From positions 35,447 to 99,446 of the forward strand of contig CACEBC010000004.1 of the NCBI GenBank assembly GCA_902557735.1: 64,000 nt of DNA, read 5' to 3'. The first letter of the stretch is position 1, and each line of letters starts with the position of its first letter. The notes beneath the pieces were generated by a model. It did no database searches. It was not told where the DNA came from and worked only from the letters and a program-made list of their open reading frames with translations. The translations under genes were made by a program, and so were the position numbers. This document shows, in pieces, positions 56,131 through 64,000 of the stretch. The DNA is from Porticoccaceae bacterium (lineage in GTDB: Bacteria; Pseudomonadota; Gammaproteobacteria; Pseudomonadales; Porticoccaceae).

Positions 56131-56829
56131 ATGAGAAATCTGATTCTGGCAGTCATTTTCCTGTCGCCGGCAATGCTTTGTGCTTCAGATGATGCAGACA
56201 GCGATGCTCTTGAGCCTCTGAATCGGGCAATATTTTCCTTAAACGACTCGCTCGATCAAATGATTGCTGAGCCAATGGCGCGCGCGTACTCTAACATTAC
56301 GCCAGACCCAGTTGAGCAAGGTATAGCTAATGTTTTTTCGAATCTTGAAGAGCTAACCAATGCAGCTAACAATGGATTGCAAGGTAAAATGGGTGGTTTT
56401 GTCTACAGTACGGGTCGCTTCTTGATAAACTCGACTATCGGCATGGCTGGCCTTTTTGATGCTGCAGATAAGTTGTTTGAGATGCCAAAAGATGAACCAG
56501 AGGATTTCGGTCAAACATTGGCAGTTTGGGGAGTAGGCGAAGGTTCTTATGTGATGATTCCGTTCCTGGGACCCTCGAGCATACGGGACGCGCCGTCAAG
56601 GTTTGTTGACACATTTACCAATCCATTAAGGTACCACTCCAATGTCAGTTTGCGTAACAGCATGACTGGGGCCAGTCTGCTTTCTGCAAGGGCGGGATTA
56701 TTGGGGGTTGACGACTTAGTCTCGGGTGATAAATATGTTTTTGTTCGGGATATTTATCGCCAAAGGCGTAGCTATTTGATAAAAGATGGCGCCATTGAGG
56801 ACGACTTCGGTGACGACGACGATTACTGA
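56131..56829 (+). CDS. mlaA: MlaA (VacJ) outer-membrane lipid asymmetry protein
   Basis: A 232-residue VacJ-family protein: signal peptide ending near LCASDD (the C may be lipidated, though the lipobox AMLC is poor), DALEPLNRAIFSLNDSLDQMI, FSNLEELTNAANNGLQGK, GRFLINSTIGMAGLFDAA, DFGQTLAVWGVGEGSYVMIPFLGPSSIRDAP. Removes phospholipid from the outer leaflet with the Mla pathway, whose other genes are not here. ATG 56131 follows GAGGGTAA. The 3' end overlaps the convergent TerB gene by 7 nt. Confidence 0.93.
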   Translation: MRNLILAVIFLSPAMLCASDDADSDALEPLNRAIFSLNDSLDQMIAEPMARAYSNITPDPVEQGIANVFSNLEELTNAANNGLQGKMGGFVYSTGRFLINSTIGMAGLFDAADKLFEMPKDEPEDFGQTLAVWGVGEGSYVMIPFLGPSSIRDAPSRFVDTFTNPLRYHSNVSLRNSMTGASLLSARAGLLGVDDLVSGDKYVFVRDIYRQRRSYLIKDGAIEDDFGDDDDY

Positions 56830-57296
56830 TGTTTTTCTGGATCCGATAGCGACTTAGCGGCAAGTTTACATCTAATATATTCTGCGTGGCGAAGGTGTAT
56901 GAGTTCCGATATCCGTCTTATGATGCTTTCTTCATGTTTGTCTAGGTATCCATCGGCGAATGCAACCCGCCACATCGATGTCATCAAATGCATTTTTTTG
57001 TTTAGATCAAAGTGTTGGTTGATTTGGCGAGTAAACTCATAGAGCGATGTTGCTTGATCGACTTCCGCTTGAGATAGAGCAATCAATTCTTCAACGTCCT
57101 CAGCACTCAAATTCAGTAAGGTTTTTAAGGTTTGCGATATCGATGCGAGCTCCTTTTCTGAGAGATTACCATCCACTATCATTACCTCTATTAAAAGTGC
57201 CGCCGTAGCTAATTGCTCTGGTCGAGTTTCAGAAACGTCTTCCCCATGAGTATTGAGAATTTGTTTTTCAAAATAATCTCTTATGTGTGCAAACAT
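56823..57296 (-). CDS. TerB-domain protein
   Basis: A 157-residue helical protein with the TerB tellurite-resistance-type domain: LLIEVMIVDGNLSEKELASI and WRVAFADGYLDKHEESIIRRIS, the two EF-hand-like acidic loops. ATG 57296 is preferred, 2 nt after the tal stop with AAGGAT upstream; the frame stays open to 57317 inside tal. Last gene of the dusA-tal-terB unit. Function in tellurite resistance is not implied. Confidence 0.8.
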   Translation of the reverse strand: MFAHIRDYFEKQILNTHGEDVSETRPEQLATAALLIEVMIVDGNLSEKELASISQTLKTLLNLSAEDVEELIALSQAEVDQATSLYEFTRQINQHFDLNKKMHLMTSMWRVAFADGYLDKHEESIIRRISELIHLRHAEYIRCKLAAKSLSDPEKHQ

Positions 57297-57298
57297 GT

Positions 57299-58252
57299 CT
57301 AGAAATCCTTCAGCCAATCTTCAAGCTTTCGTTGGTCAGAAACGAAACTTCTTATACCCGCAGCTAGCTTTTCAGTAGTCATGGCATCCTCATTTAATTT
57401 AAATCGAAATCGTTGTTCGTCAATTGGAGTCGCATCAATAATCTCCCCAGTTTTATCAGCATGCAGCTTGCGAACAATCTCTCCCTGACTAGCATTAAGT
57501 TTTTCCAATAACTTTGGACTTATGGTGAGCTTATCGCACCCCGCCAGCTCTATAATTTGCTCAACCGAACGAAAGCTAGCCCCCATGACCACTGTGGCGT
57601 AGCGGTTTTGCTTGTAGTAATTGAAGATGCGTGTTACCGAGATCACACCAGGGTCGTTAGCGCCATTCAGATTTTGAGAGTGAGAATTCTCTTTATACCA
57701 ATCAAGTATTCTCCCGACGAACGGTGAAATTAGGAAAACTCCTGCATCGGCCGCGGCCGCAGCCTGAGTAAAGTTAAATAAGAGCGTTAGATTGGTCTGG
57801 ATACCATCTTTCTCTAATTTCTTGGCGGCTGAAATCCCTTCCCAAGTGGAGGCCAGTTTAATCAGCACTCTATCGGCACCAATTCCTGCCTGCTCATACA
57901 TTGCTATCAATTTATGAGCTTTTGCAATTGAGGCCTGTTTGTCAAAGGATAGTCTTGCATCTACTTCTGTCGAAACTCGTCCGGGAATAATATCAAGGAT
58001 TTTTTCTCCGAATCGAACTGCCAGCAGATCTGTACTGTGGGATACCTGCTCAGCGGATGAGAGATTTAGACGGCCCACCTCAGTTACGACTGAGGCAACC
58101 AAACCTCGGTAGGAGGACATTTTAGAGGCATTCAGTAAGAGCGATGGATTTGTCGTGGCATCCTCAGGCTGGTATTGCTGTATTGATTCGAAGTCACCGG
58201 TGTCGGCCACCACAGTTGTCATGGCTTTTAGCTGTGATAGTAAACTTGTCAT
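57299..58252 (-). CDS. tal: Transaldolase
   Basis: A 317-residue TIM-barrel enzyme with [13 protein letters not shown], Schiff-base Lys in [12 protein letters not shown], and [11 protein letters not shown] near the C-terminus, matching the TalB class in length. It transfers a dihydroxyacetone unit in the pentose phosphate pathway. Overlaps dusA by 4 nt. Confidence 0.95.
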   Translation of the reverse strand: MTSLLSQLKAMTTVVADTGDFESIQQYQPEDATTNPSLLLNASKMSSYRGLVASVVTEVGRLNLSSAEQVSHSTDLLAVRFGEKILDIIPGRVSTEVDARLSFDKQASIAKAHKLIAMYEQAGIGADRVLIKLASTWEGISAAKKLEKDGIQTNLTLLFNFTQAAAAADAGVFLISPFVGRILDWYKENSHSQNLNGANDPGVISVTRIFNYYKQNRYATVVMGASFRSVEQIIELAGCDKLTISPKLLEKLNASQGEIVRKLHADKTGEIIDATPIDEQRFRFKLNEDAMTTEKLAAGIRSFVSDQRKLEDWLKDF

Positions 58253-59268
58253 GGTAGCTGAGCCTTCGTTTTCTCGAGTGCCTCGGTGATCAGGCTTATA
58301 TCGGCATCAGATTTGTGCGCATTTTCGCTGATGTGACGTCTAAATGCTTTTGCCATCGGCATCCCGTGAAAAAGACCAAGTATGTGGCGCGTCAGGCGAT
58401 GCAATTTTACGCCATTGGCAAGTTCATGTTCAATAAATGGCAAGTACTCTTCGACTATTTTTCGCCTAGGCTTTGGTTCAAGAGTGCTTTGATATACGTC
58501 CCTGTCAACGGTAGCTAAGATATAGGGGTTGGTATATGCTTCTCTGCCCATCATGACCCCGTCAGTTTTCTCTAGATGATGCAAAGACTCCTCTATACTC
58601 GATATGCCACCATTAATGATAATTTCTAGATTCGGAAAATCTTTTTTTAGTCTATATACCCTCTCATAATCGAGGGTTGGTAACGTTCTGTTTTCCTTGG
58701 GACTTAGTCCCGATAACCATGCTTTTCGGGCATGAACCAAAAATGTTTGGCATCCTTTGTCCGCGATTGTGCCAACGAAATCACGCATGAATTCATAAGA
58801 ATCGCTCTCATCAACACCAGTTCGATGCTTTACTGTGATGGGAATATTAGCGGCATCAAGCATTGCTGATACACAATCAGCGGTACTTTTGGCATCCATC
58901 ATCATGACAGCGCCAAATCGACCATTTTGGACGCGATTGCTGGGGCATCCGCAATTGAGATTGATTTCCGAGTAATTAAAGCTCCGCACTAGCTTGCATG
59001 CTAACGCAAGTTCAGAGGGAACACATCCGCCAAGTTGCAACGCAACTGGAGTTTCATCCTGATGTTTTTCGAGATATTTTTGCCGGTTGCCATGGATGAC
59101 AGCGCCAGAGGATATCATCTCGCTGTATAAGACGGATTGCTTGCTTATCAGGCGCAAAAAATAGCGACAGAATCGATCAGTCCAATTCATCATTGGTGCG
59201 ACGCAAAATTTTCTATCAATTTTCAATTTTAAGATACCAAATAAATTTCCAGTTGGGTCCGACATCAA
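58249..59268 (-). CDS. dusA: tRNA-dihydrouridine(20/20a) synthase
   Basis: A 339-residue FMN enzyme: [44 protein letters not shown] with the catalytic Cys, and [11 protein letters not shown], the DusA signature set. Reduces uridine in the tRNA D-loop. First gene of a unit with tal and terB; the ATG pair at 59268 gives two possible starts. Confidence 0.95.
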   Translation of the reverse strand: MMSDPTGNLFGILKLKIDRKFCVAPMMNWTDRFCRYFLRLISKQSVLYSEMISSGAVIHGNRQKYLEKHQDETPVALQLGGCVPSELALACKLVRSFNYSEINLNCGCPSNRVQNGRFGAVMMMDAKSTADCVSAMLDAANIPITVKHRTGVDESDSYEFMRDFVGTIADKGCQTFLVHARKAWLSGLSPKENRTLPTLDYERVYRLKKDFPNLEIIINGGISSIEESLHHLEKTDGVMMGREAYTNPYILATVDRDVYQSTLEPKPRRKIVEEYLPFIEHELANGVKLHRLTRHILGLFHGMPMAKAFRRHISENAHKSDADISLITEALEKTKAQLP

Positions 59269-59412
59269 TTTGTTTTAAACGCGGTCAGATATTTATAAAA
59301 GTCGAGCTTGTACTTTCCTATTGATTAATCTGAATCGCGTCTAGATTATAGTGTAATATTAGCCAATCGATAAGACATGCATATCTATAAACCGCTGCAC
59401 AAAGGGGCCGTG

Positions 59413-60300
59413 ATGATGAGATACCTAGTAACCCTGATGATTTCATCCACTCTTATGGGATGTGCTCAAGATAATACTGGGCCATTCGATGGTCAATCCG
59501 ATTTGGCAGCAGATACGATGGGTGAGTCGCTCTCTGACACTCCATCAGGTTTTCTTATTGAATATATTCAACATTCAAAGGGAGAAAACTTCACTGAAGA
59601 GGCCTTGTATGAGAAAGTGAGGGAGTGGAATGAGATTCAGGATAAAATGGAGAATAAACCGCTCTTCGCAAATATTCTCATGCCGGTAAAACCGGACGGC
59701 AAGATCATAGGACATTTTGCCGAAGGGCAATTTAACTTTACATGGGCGATCGGTTGGCCATCGATGGAAGTCAGAGACGCTGCATGGAGCGAGTGGATGG
59801 AAAAAGGTCACCAACAATGGCAAGAGTCAATCGATGGCGTCTTCAGTTATGACCCCAGCACGGTGATTTTCATGCCCACAATTGGGCGTCAGCCAACGGT
59901 TCAAAGTGTAGGTGAAAACGCAGTCGTGGAGTTTAACACCTGTACCTTTGAAAACAGTCAAGATCATGATGACTTGGCTAGTTTTAGGCAGAGATTTGAT
60001 CTTTTGGTTGATGACTATGAGAAACAGAACGGAGCCACATCGTATTTCTACTTTCTTTTAGACTTTGCTGGTGAGATGGCCCCAGCAGTCAAAGAAGAGC
60101 CTGCTAAAAAAGCGTGGTCGGGCTACTTCTGGGCAAATGTTTGGCCATCTCTGGATGAGCGAGACCAAGGCCTTGCGTTTTATTCAGGCTCTGATTTGGC
60201 AATGCAAGCTGATGCGCTATCTTCATGTGTTTCGAACTTGGCGACGGTCACGCGAATTCGTACAGATAATAAAACACCGAGTTTAAACAGCGATATCTAA
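59413..60300 (+). CDS. Lipoprotein with two related domains, unknown function
   Basis: A 295-residue protein with a lipoprotein signal (TLMGCAQD lipobox) chosen with ATG 59413 after AAGGGG. Two halves resemble each other: FTWAIGWPSMEVRDAAWSEW (about 110) and YFWANVWPSLDERDQGLAFY (about 237) fall in matching contexts, each following a phenylalanine-rich strand, which suggests a duplicated alpha/beta ferredoxin-like or NIPSNAP/ABM-like barrel. I do not recognise the family; it stands alone. Confidence 0.65.
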   Translation: MMRYLVTLMISSTLMGCAQDNTGPFDGQSDLAADTMGESLSDTPSGFLIEYIQHSKGENFTEEALYEKVREWNEIQDKMENKPLFANILMPVKPDGKIIGHFAEGQFNFTWAIGWPSMEVRDAAWSEWMEKGHQQWQESIDGVFSYDPSTVIFMPTIGRQPTVQSVGENAVVEFNTCTFENSQDHDDLASFRQRFDLLVDDYEKQNGATSYFYFLLDFAGEMAPAVKEEPAKKAWSGYFWANVWPSLDERDQGLAFYSGSDLAMQADALSSCVSNLATVTRIRTDNKTPSLNSDI

Positions 60301-60460
60301 ATAAATATTAGCGACTCAATAATGGGAGTGTTACGCAGAGGTATTTGCGAATGTCTCCATCCCAACTTTTTATATTTGGACACCTGTAAAATCAAAATAA
60401 TTGTCAAAATCAATGAGGTCTGATTTGAGTAAAGGTTTAAAGAGTCATGACACAGTTTAA

Positions 60461-60916
60461 ACAAAGGTCGGTAGATTAGAATCTGCCGCCGGGGACATCC
60501 TCGCCGATACCACTAAGACAGAATGGGTCGATGCGGGAGGTGGGATTAAGTTTCAAATATTGTGAACCCTGCGGTAAGACCGGGGCTTGGGTGCTTTACG
60601 TTAACATGCAGCCCGGAGCAGGTTTTCAGGCTCACCTTCATGAGGGTACTGGCGAGTTTTTTACAACAAAAAGAGAGCTAATCTACGATGTGGGCAGAGC
60701 TAGGGTAGGAACCTATGGTTTTGAGCCAGTATTCGCGGAACATTTTAGCGCTAGATGTGAGGTAGAGAAAGAATTTTTAGACATAGGCCATGGCTCGGTA
60801 ACTTGCTAAAAGAAGACGGTTCAATAGATTATGTTTTAAAAGCCATGGATTTTATGCAACTCCCCGAGCATGAGATCGAGGTAGATGTAGGTACAAAAGA
60901 GTGGGAGCTATGGTAG
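60461..60916 (+). pseudogene. Frameshifted cupin (dioxygenase-like) pseudogene
   Basis: Three plus-strand frame pieces give one cupin resembling 2,4'-dihydroxyacetophenone-dioxygenase-like or ChrR-like cupins: DILADTTKTEWVDAGGGIKF (frame 1, 60494-60553), then KYCEPCGKTGAWVLYVNMQP, GAGFQAHLHEGTGEFF, GTYGFEPVFAEHF (frame 2, to 60809), then LKEDGSIDYVLKAMDFMQL (frame 3, to TAG 60914). Frame changes lie near 60553 and 60800. The cupin metal His pair is in AHLHEG. Two breaks make a functional full-length protein unlikely. Confidence 0.75.
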
Positions 60917-61074
60917 TAAGGGCATCACAAAGGTTGATGCAAGCGAATCGATAAATACTTCAATAAGTATCTCTCGAATTGCAATATTAATTATAGATGG
61001 ATTTTTGTCCCGTTTGCCCATCGCTCCTTGGTTTTTTGCGTACTTAAATTTGCAGTTTTTCAGATTATCACTCT
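60917..61074. other. Gene-free stretch between cupin pseudogene and SDR
   Basis: 158 bp with no coding sequence I can support and no clear terminator. Confidence 0.4.
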
Positions 61075-61872
61075 TTAGGCTGCTGTGTATCCCCCGTCAA
61101 CTGGAAAAATTGCTCCTGTGATCCAGCGTGATTCGTCAGATGCCAAAAAAACGGCCATATGTGCCACGTCGTCAGCGCTGCCAATTTGTTTCATTGGGTA
61201 CTTTTTTGCAGCATTTCTTGAAGTCTCCTTGCCAAGTGAGGGTAAATGCTCATTACCATCCATGCGCTGCTCATATCTTTTAGCCAACAGAGGCGTGTTA
61301 ATAGCACCTGGGCAGATTGCGTTAATCCGAATACCTCGTTTGGCATACTCAATAGCTGCCTGACGAGTTAAAGATACAATGGCTCCTTTTGATGCAGCAT
61401 AGGCGGCGCTTCCAGGGAAACCACACAATGCCGAAATGGAGGATTGGTTAATTATAGAGCCATAACCTTGATTTAGCATTTGCGGTATTACCGCCTGATT
61501 TGACAACCATACACCGGCTAGGTTGATAGACATTACGTGTTCCCAGTCTTGCAAACGAGTATTCACTAGTGAACCGGGCAGATGGATGCCTGCATTGGCA
61601 TAAAGAATTTCCACTTTACCGAAGTGTTCTATGGTTTCGGCCACCATGCGTAGCGAGGATTGCTGATTTGAGACATCGGCTCTAACGGAGTGAGCTAGGC
61701 CTTTTATGCTCGATATCAAGGCAACTGTTTTAGAGGCAGATTCCAGATTAATGTCAGCGCAGACTACTTTGGCGCCCTGGCTCGCAAAATGAATTGCGGC
61801 TGCTTTACCAATGCCCGAACCGGATCCCGTCACTATTGCAACTTTGTCTTTTAGTCTGGTTCCTCGCACCAT
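61075..61872 (-). CDS. SDR-family oxidoreductase
   Basis: A 265-residue classical SDR: TGSGSGIG (about 16-23), CADINLES after the second strand (an Asp pointing to NAD use), NAG in ANAGIH, catalytic Ser in NQSSIS, YAASK, and a C-terminal ITGAIFPVDGGYTAA. ATG 61872 starts the family match; the frame is open to 61890. Divergent from the ligase gene. Substrate unknown. Confidence 0.88.
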   Translation of the reverse strand: MVRGTRLKDKVAIVTGSGSGIGKAAAIHFASQGAKVVCADINLESASKTVALISSIKGLAHSVRADVSNQQSSLRMVAETIEHFGKVEILYANAGIHLPGSLVNTRLQDWEHVMSINLAGVWLSNQAVIPQMLNQGYGSIINQSSISALCGFPGSAAYAASKGAIVSLTRQAAIEYAKRGIRINAICPGAINTPLLAKRYEQRMDGNEHLPSLGKETSRNAAKKYPMKQIGSADDVAHMAVFLASDESRWITGAIFPVDGGYTAA

Positions 61873-62184
61873 AACTGAGCCATCTAACAATACGATTTTT
61901 ATTAAACTCGCTCACGCGAGTTTGCGAGTGAAAAGTGGGTGCTTTCCTTGTTTCCAACCATGGAGTACTATTGAGATAAATTCAAGGGCTTGTGTCATGG
62001 GCTTCGCAAGCAAAACTGATTCTTTACCTGTTTTTTTAAGTATTCGGTGTACGGTAGACATAGTGCACCATCCCAATGATCGGAGGGAGCTAATTCAACA
62101 AATGGTTTTTCACGGCCTCATTGGCTGCCGGCTTAAAAGTTTTTGGATGACGTAATTTCATTGATTGAGATATCCTTGAGGAAT
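61873..62184. promoter_or_regulatory. Divergent SDR/ligase intergenic region with an inverted repeat
   Basis: 312 bp with no credible gene. GGTGTAC (62046-62052) and GTGCACC (62063-62069) pair with one mismatch over a 10-nt centre, a possible operator or hairpin. Promoters for both genes should be here but are not resolved. Confidence 0.35.
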
Positions 62185-63687
62185 ATGAGCTTAGCCACCG
62201 CATCGACTGTTTACACGCTGTTCAGAGCGACATCGCTCTGGCATGATGCTGAGATTGCAATCCGTCACAGAGAGGACACTTGGAGTTACGGGGAATTGCT
62301 GGAGATCATAGATCGACTGGCCCTTGTCCTGCGCAGGCTAGGACTCAGGCAAGGCGATCGGTTAGCTATATTGTCTGAAAATAGGCCTGAATATACTATG
62401 CTGCAGTTGGCTTGTGCGCGTATTGGTGCGATTGCAGCATGCCTTAACTGGCGACTAGCCAATGAGGAACTCAAACACTGCATTGATACCGTTACTCCAG
62501 AGGTACTTTTTGTTTCGTTACGTTTCAAAGATAAGCTAGCAAAAATTGATTGTGGTAACAAAACCACGATCTTTATTGAAACTTGTCTCCCTCGAGCAGC
62601 TGAATCGCAAAGAGATGGCGGTCCATGTTGCGACGATCCCGAAATGGGTCTTTTATTGCTTAACACCAGTGGGACCACTGGTTGGCCCAAGTCTGCGCTA
62701 ATTAGCCATAGGGCCGAGATAGCTCGCATGACTATTTTGCGCATGGATTTGGGCATTGAGCCTGGGGATGCCTTTTTGGCTTGGGCTCCTATGTTTCACA
62801 TGGGTGGGACGGAACATACCCTTTCGTCTTTGATGATGGGCTCATGCGTGATTATTACTGACGGTTTAGATCTAGATGCCATGTTAGACGCCATACAAAA
62901 TTACCAGCTCGGTTGGTTAATTCTCATGCCAGCGACAATCGAACCCATTTTGCAAAAATTAAAAGAAACGAAGACGCCAGTGCATGGGGTGCGCGTGGTG
63001 GGAAGCATGCCGGACATGGTTCCTGCAGCTTTAATTGCTGAAACTACCAAGTTATTTAACGCGCCCTATGCAAACACCTTTGGTGCTACTGAGACTGGCC
63101 TGCCGCCCGCTACCGGCCATTTAATACCGGTCGGCGAAGTGCCCCAAGATCTTGACAAGAGGGCAAGTTCGCTTTGCGAATTTCGTATTGTGGACCCTCA
63201 AGGAAACGATGTGGCGATGGGCGAAGTGGGAGAAATAATCTTGCGCGGACCCGCTTTGTTTAGCGGGTATTGGAATGCTGAAGAAGCAAACCAAAAAGAC
63301 TTTCGGGGTGGCTGGTTCCATATGGGCGATTTGTTCAAGCGAAAACCTAAGGGTAGATTGGAATTTGCGGGCCGGTCCAAATATATGATCAAGTCTGGTG
63401 GAGAGAATATTTATCCTGCCGAGATAGAGCGCGTCTTGCTTGCTGACCATCGAGTGGATGATGCAGTAGTAGTTCGAAAGTCAGATGCTAGCTGGGGAGA
63501 GATCCCCGTCGCTTTTGTAGTAGCAAGAGATCATTCTCTTACGGCCGTAGATATTGAAAACTTATGTAGGGCCAATTTGGCCGGTTATAAGAGGCCAAAA
63601 GAAGTATTTTTTGTAAACTTCGATGAATTACCGAGGAGTGATTCCGGTAAGATAATTCGTGAATTCTTAGAGAAGCGTCTGGCCTAA
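62185..63687 (+). CDS. Acyl-CoA synthetase (AMP-forming, ANL family)
   Basis: A 500-residue adenylating enzyme: LLNTSGTTGWPKSALISH (P-loop; about 168), FGATETG (about 307), GGWFHMGDLFKRKPKGRLEFAGRSKYMIKSGGENIYPAEIE hinge region (about 375-415), and C-terminal Lys in PRSDSGKIIREF. ATG 62185 follows GAGGA. The frame is open upstream to TTG 62143. It activates an unknown carboxylic acid; different in sequence from the ligase at 17047-18600. A partial MFS transporter gene follows. Confidence 0.9.
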   Translation: MSLATASTVYTLFRATSLWHDAEIAIRHREDTWSYGELLEIIDRLALVLRRLGLRQGDRLAILSENRPEYTMLQLACARIGAIAACLNWRLANEELKHCIDTVTPEVLFVSLRFKDKLAKIDCGNKTTIFIETCLPRAAESQRDGGPCCDDPEMGLLLLNTSGTTGWPKSALISHRAEIARMTILRMDLGIEPGDAFLAWAPMFHMGGTEHTLSSLMMGSCVIITDGLDLDAMLDAIQNYQLGWLILMPATIEPILQKLKETKTPVHGVRVVGSMPDMVPAALIAETTKLFNAPYANTFGATETGLPPATGHLIPVGEVPQDLDKRASSLCEFRIVDPQGNDVAMGEVGEIILRGPALFSGYWNAEEANQKDFRGGWFHMGDLFKRKPKGRLEFAGRSKYMIKSGGENIYPAEIERVLLADHRVDDAVVVRKSDASWGEIPVAFVVARDHSLTAVDIENLCRANLAGYKRPKEVFFVNFDELPRSDSGKIIREFLEKRLA

Positions 63688-63762
63688 AGTTTAAGATTGG
63701 GAAAACTTTTAAAAAATTCGAAAAGATTTAAAAAATATTTTATAGGAGCCAGAAAAAGCCAC

Positions 63763-64000
63763 ATGAAAAAAGATACTTACAGAATTGGCGGTCCTTATGC
63801 CAGATATGTTTTGGTGGTTTTGATCTTTGTTTATGTGCTCAATCTCCTCGATCGTCAGATCCTCTCAATTTTGGCCGAGGAACTAAAGACTGATCTTGGC
63901 GTGACAGATGCACAATTAGGCTTTCTCTATGGGACAAGTTTTGCCGCATTTTATGCCATCTTTGGTCTGCCTTTGGGCCGTCTCGCGGATCTATGGATCC
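63763..64000 (+). CDS. MFS transporter, N-terminal part (cut by window end)
   Basis: The frame is open from ATG 63763 to the last base and gives about 79 residues: RYVLVVLIFVYVLNLLDRQILSILAEELKTDLGVTDAQLGFLYG followed by FAAFYAIFGLPLGRLADLW, which is the first two helices plus the GRLADxW loop of the spinster-like MFS group. An AGGAG at 63744-63748 lies somewhat far upstream. It likely works with the ligase upstream to take up its substrate (inference). Confidence 0.85.
   Translation, partial: MKKDTYRIGGPYARYVLVVLIFVYVLNLLDRQILSILAEELKTDLGVTDAQLGFLYGTSFAAFYAIFGLPLGRLADLWI

Overview
The window reads as a chromosome segment of a marine-type gammaproteobacterium with moderate G+C. The block from 38971 to 59268 has classic gammaproteobacterial synteny: tRNA-Leu, tig, clpP, clpX, lon, hupB, ppiD; then mltD-gloB divergent from methyltransferase-rnhA-dnaQ-hrpA; then mlaA and dusA-tal-terB. 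The four TonB-dependent receptors, many CoA-linked catabolic genes and small NTF2-fold proteins suggest a heterotroph living on hydrophobic, terpenoid, steroid-like or aromatic carbon. I cannot name the genus from sequence alone.

Region 1 (1-11569) is a catabolic accessory region: an HpcH/CitE-type lyase, a family III CoA-transferase, an HpaB/4-hydroxybutyryl-CoA-dehydratase-like flavoprotein, an EamA exporter, an NtaA/DszA-type FMN monooxygenase, an SDR and a TonB receptor. After these come a heavily decayed Asp/Glu-racemase-family pseudogene (9957-10711), recoverable only by joining four reading-frame segments, and two tandem NTF2-like genes. Two genes here share a near-identical 12-bp motif exactly 11 nt before their start codons.

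Region 2 (11801-22384) opens with an RbgA/YlqF-type GTPase. A tight seven-gene minus-strand operon follows (13194-19079): NTF2-like protein, acyl-CoA ligase, FAS1-like dehydratase, MaoC hydratase, Cys-less thiolase, DUF35 Zn-ribbon protein and Rieske oxygenase. A divergent TetR gene faces it. The hydratase pair plus Cys-less thiolase plus DUF35 protein is the gene set of actinobacterial steroid side-chain retro-aldol cleavage (ChsH1/ChsH2 and Ltp2), here in a Gram-negative genome with DUF35 as a separate gene. A lipase-like hydrolase and a PPK2-Nudix pair follow.

Region 3 (22445-38554) holds a LysR regulator, a membrane-anchored paraoxonase-like propeller, two divergent paralogous TonB receptors with Ala/Gln-rich insertions, DUF2805 and CIA30 genes, a cysteine-synthase-family enzyme, a saccharopine-dehydrogenase-like reductase, a fourth TonB receptor, an isolated eukaryotic-type HisA and an ECH1-like dienoyl-CoA isomerase.

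Region 4 (38971-59268) is the housekeeping block of protein quality control, envelope maintenance and nucleic-acid enzymes.

Region 5 (59413-64000) returns to accessory content: a lipoprotein, a second decayed gene (a cupin broken by two frameshifts), an SDR, an acyl-CoA ligase and the start of an MFS transporter cut by the window edge.

The most noteworthy items are the putative split-DUF35 retro-aldolase operon, the eukaryotic-type HisA away from any his operon, the HpaB-family protein that has lost two of the four Fe-S ligands of its dehydratase relatives, and the two pseudogenes.
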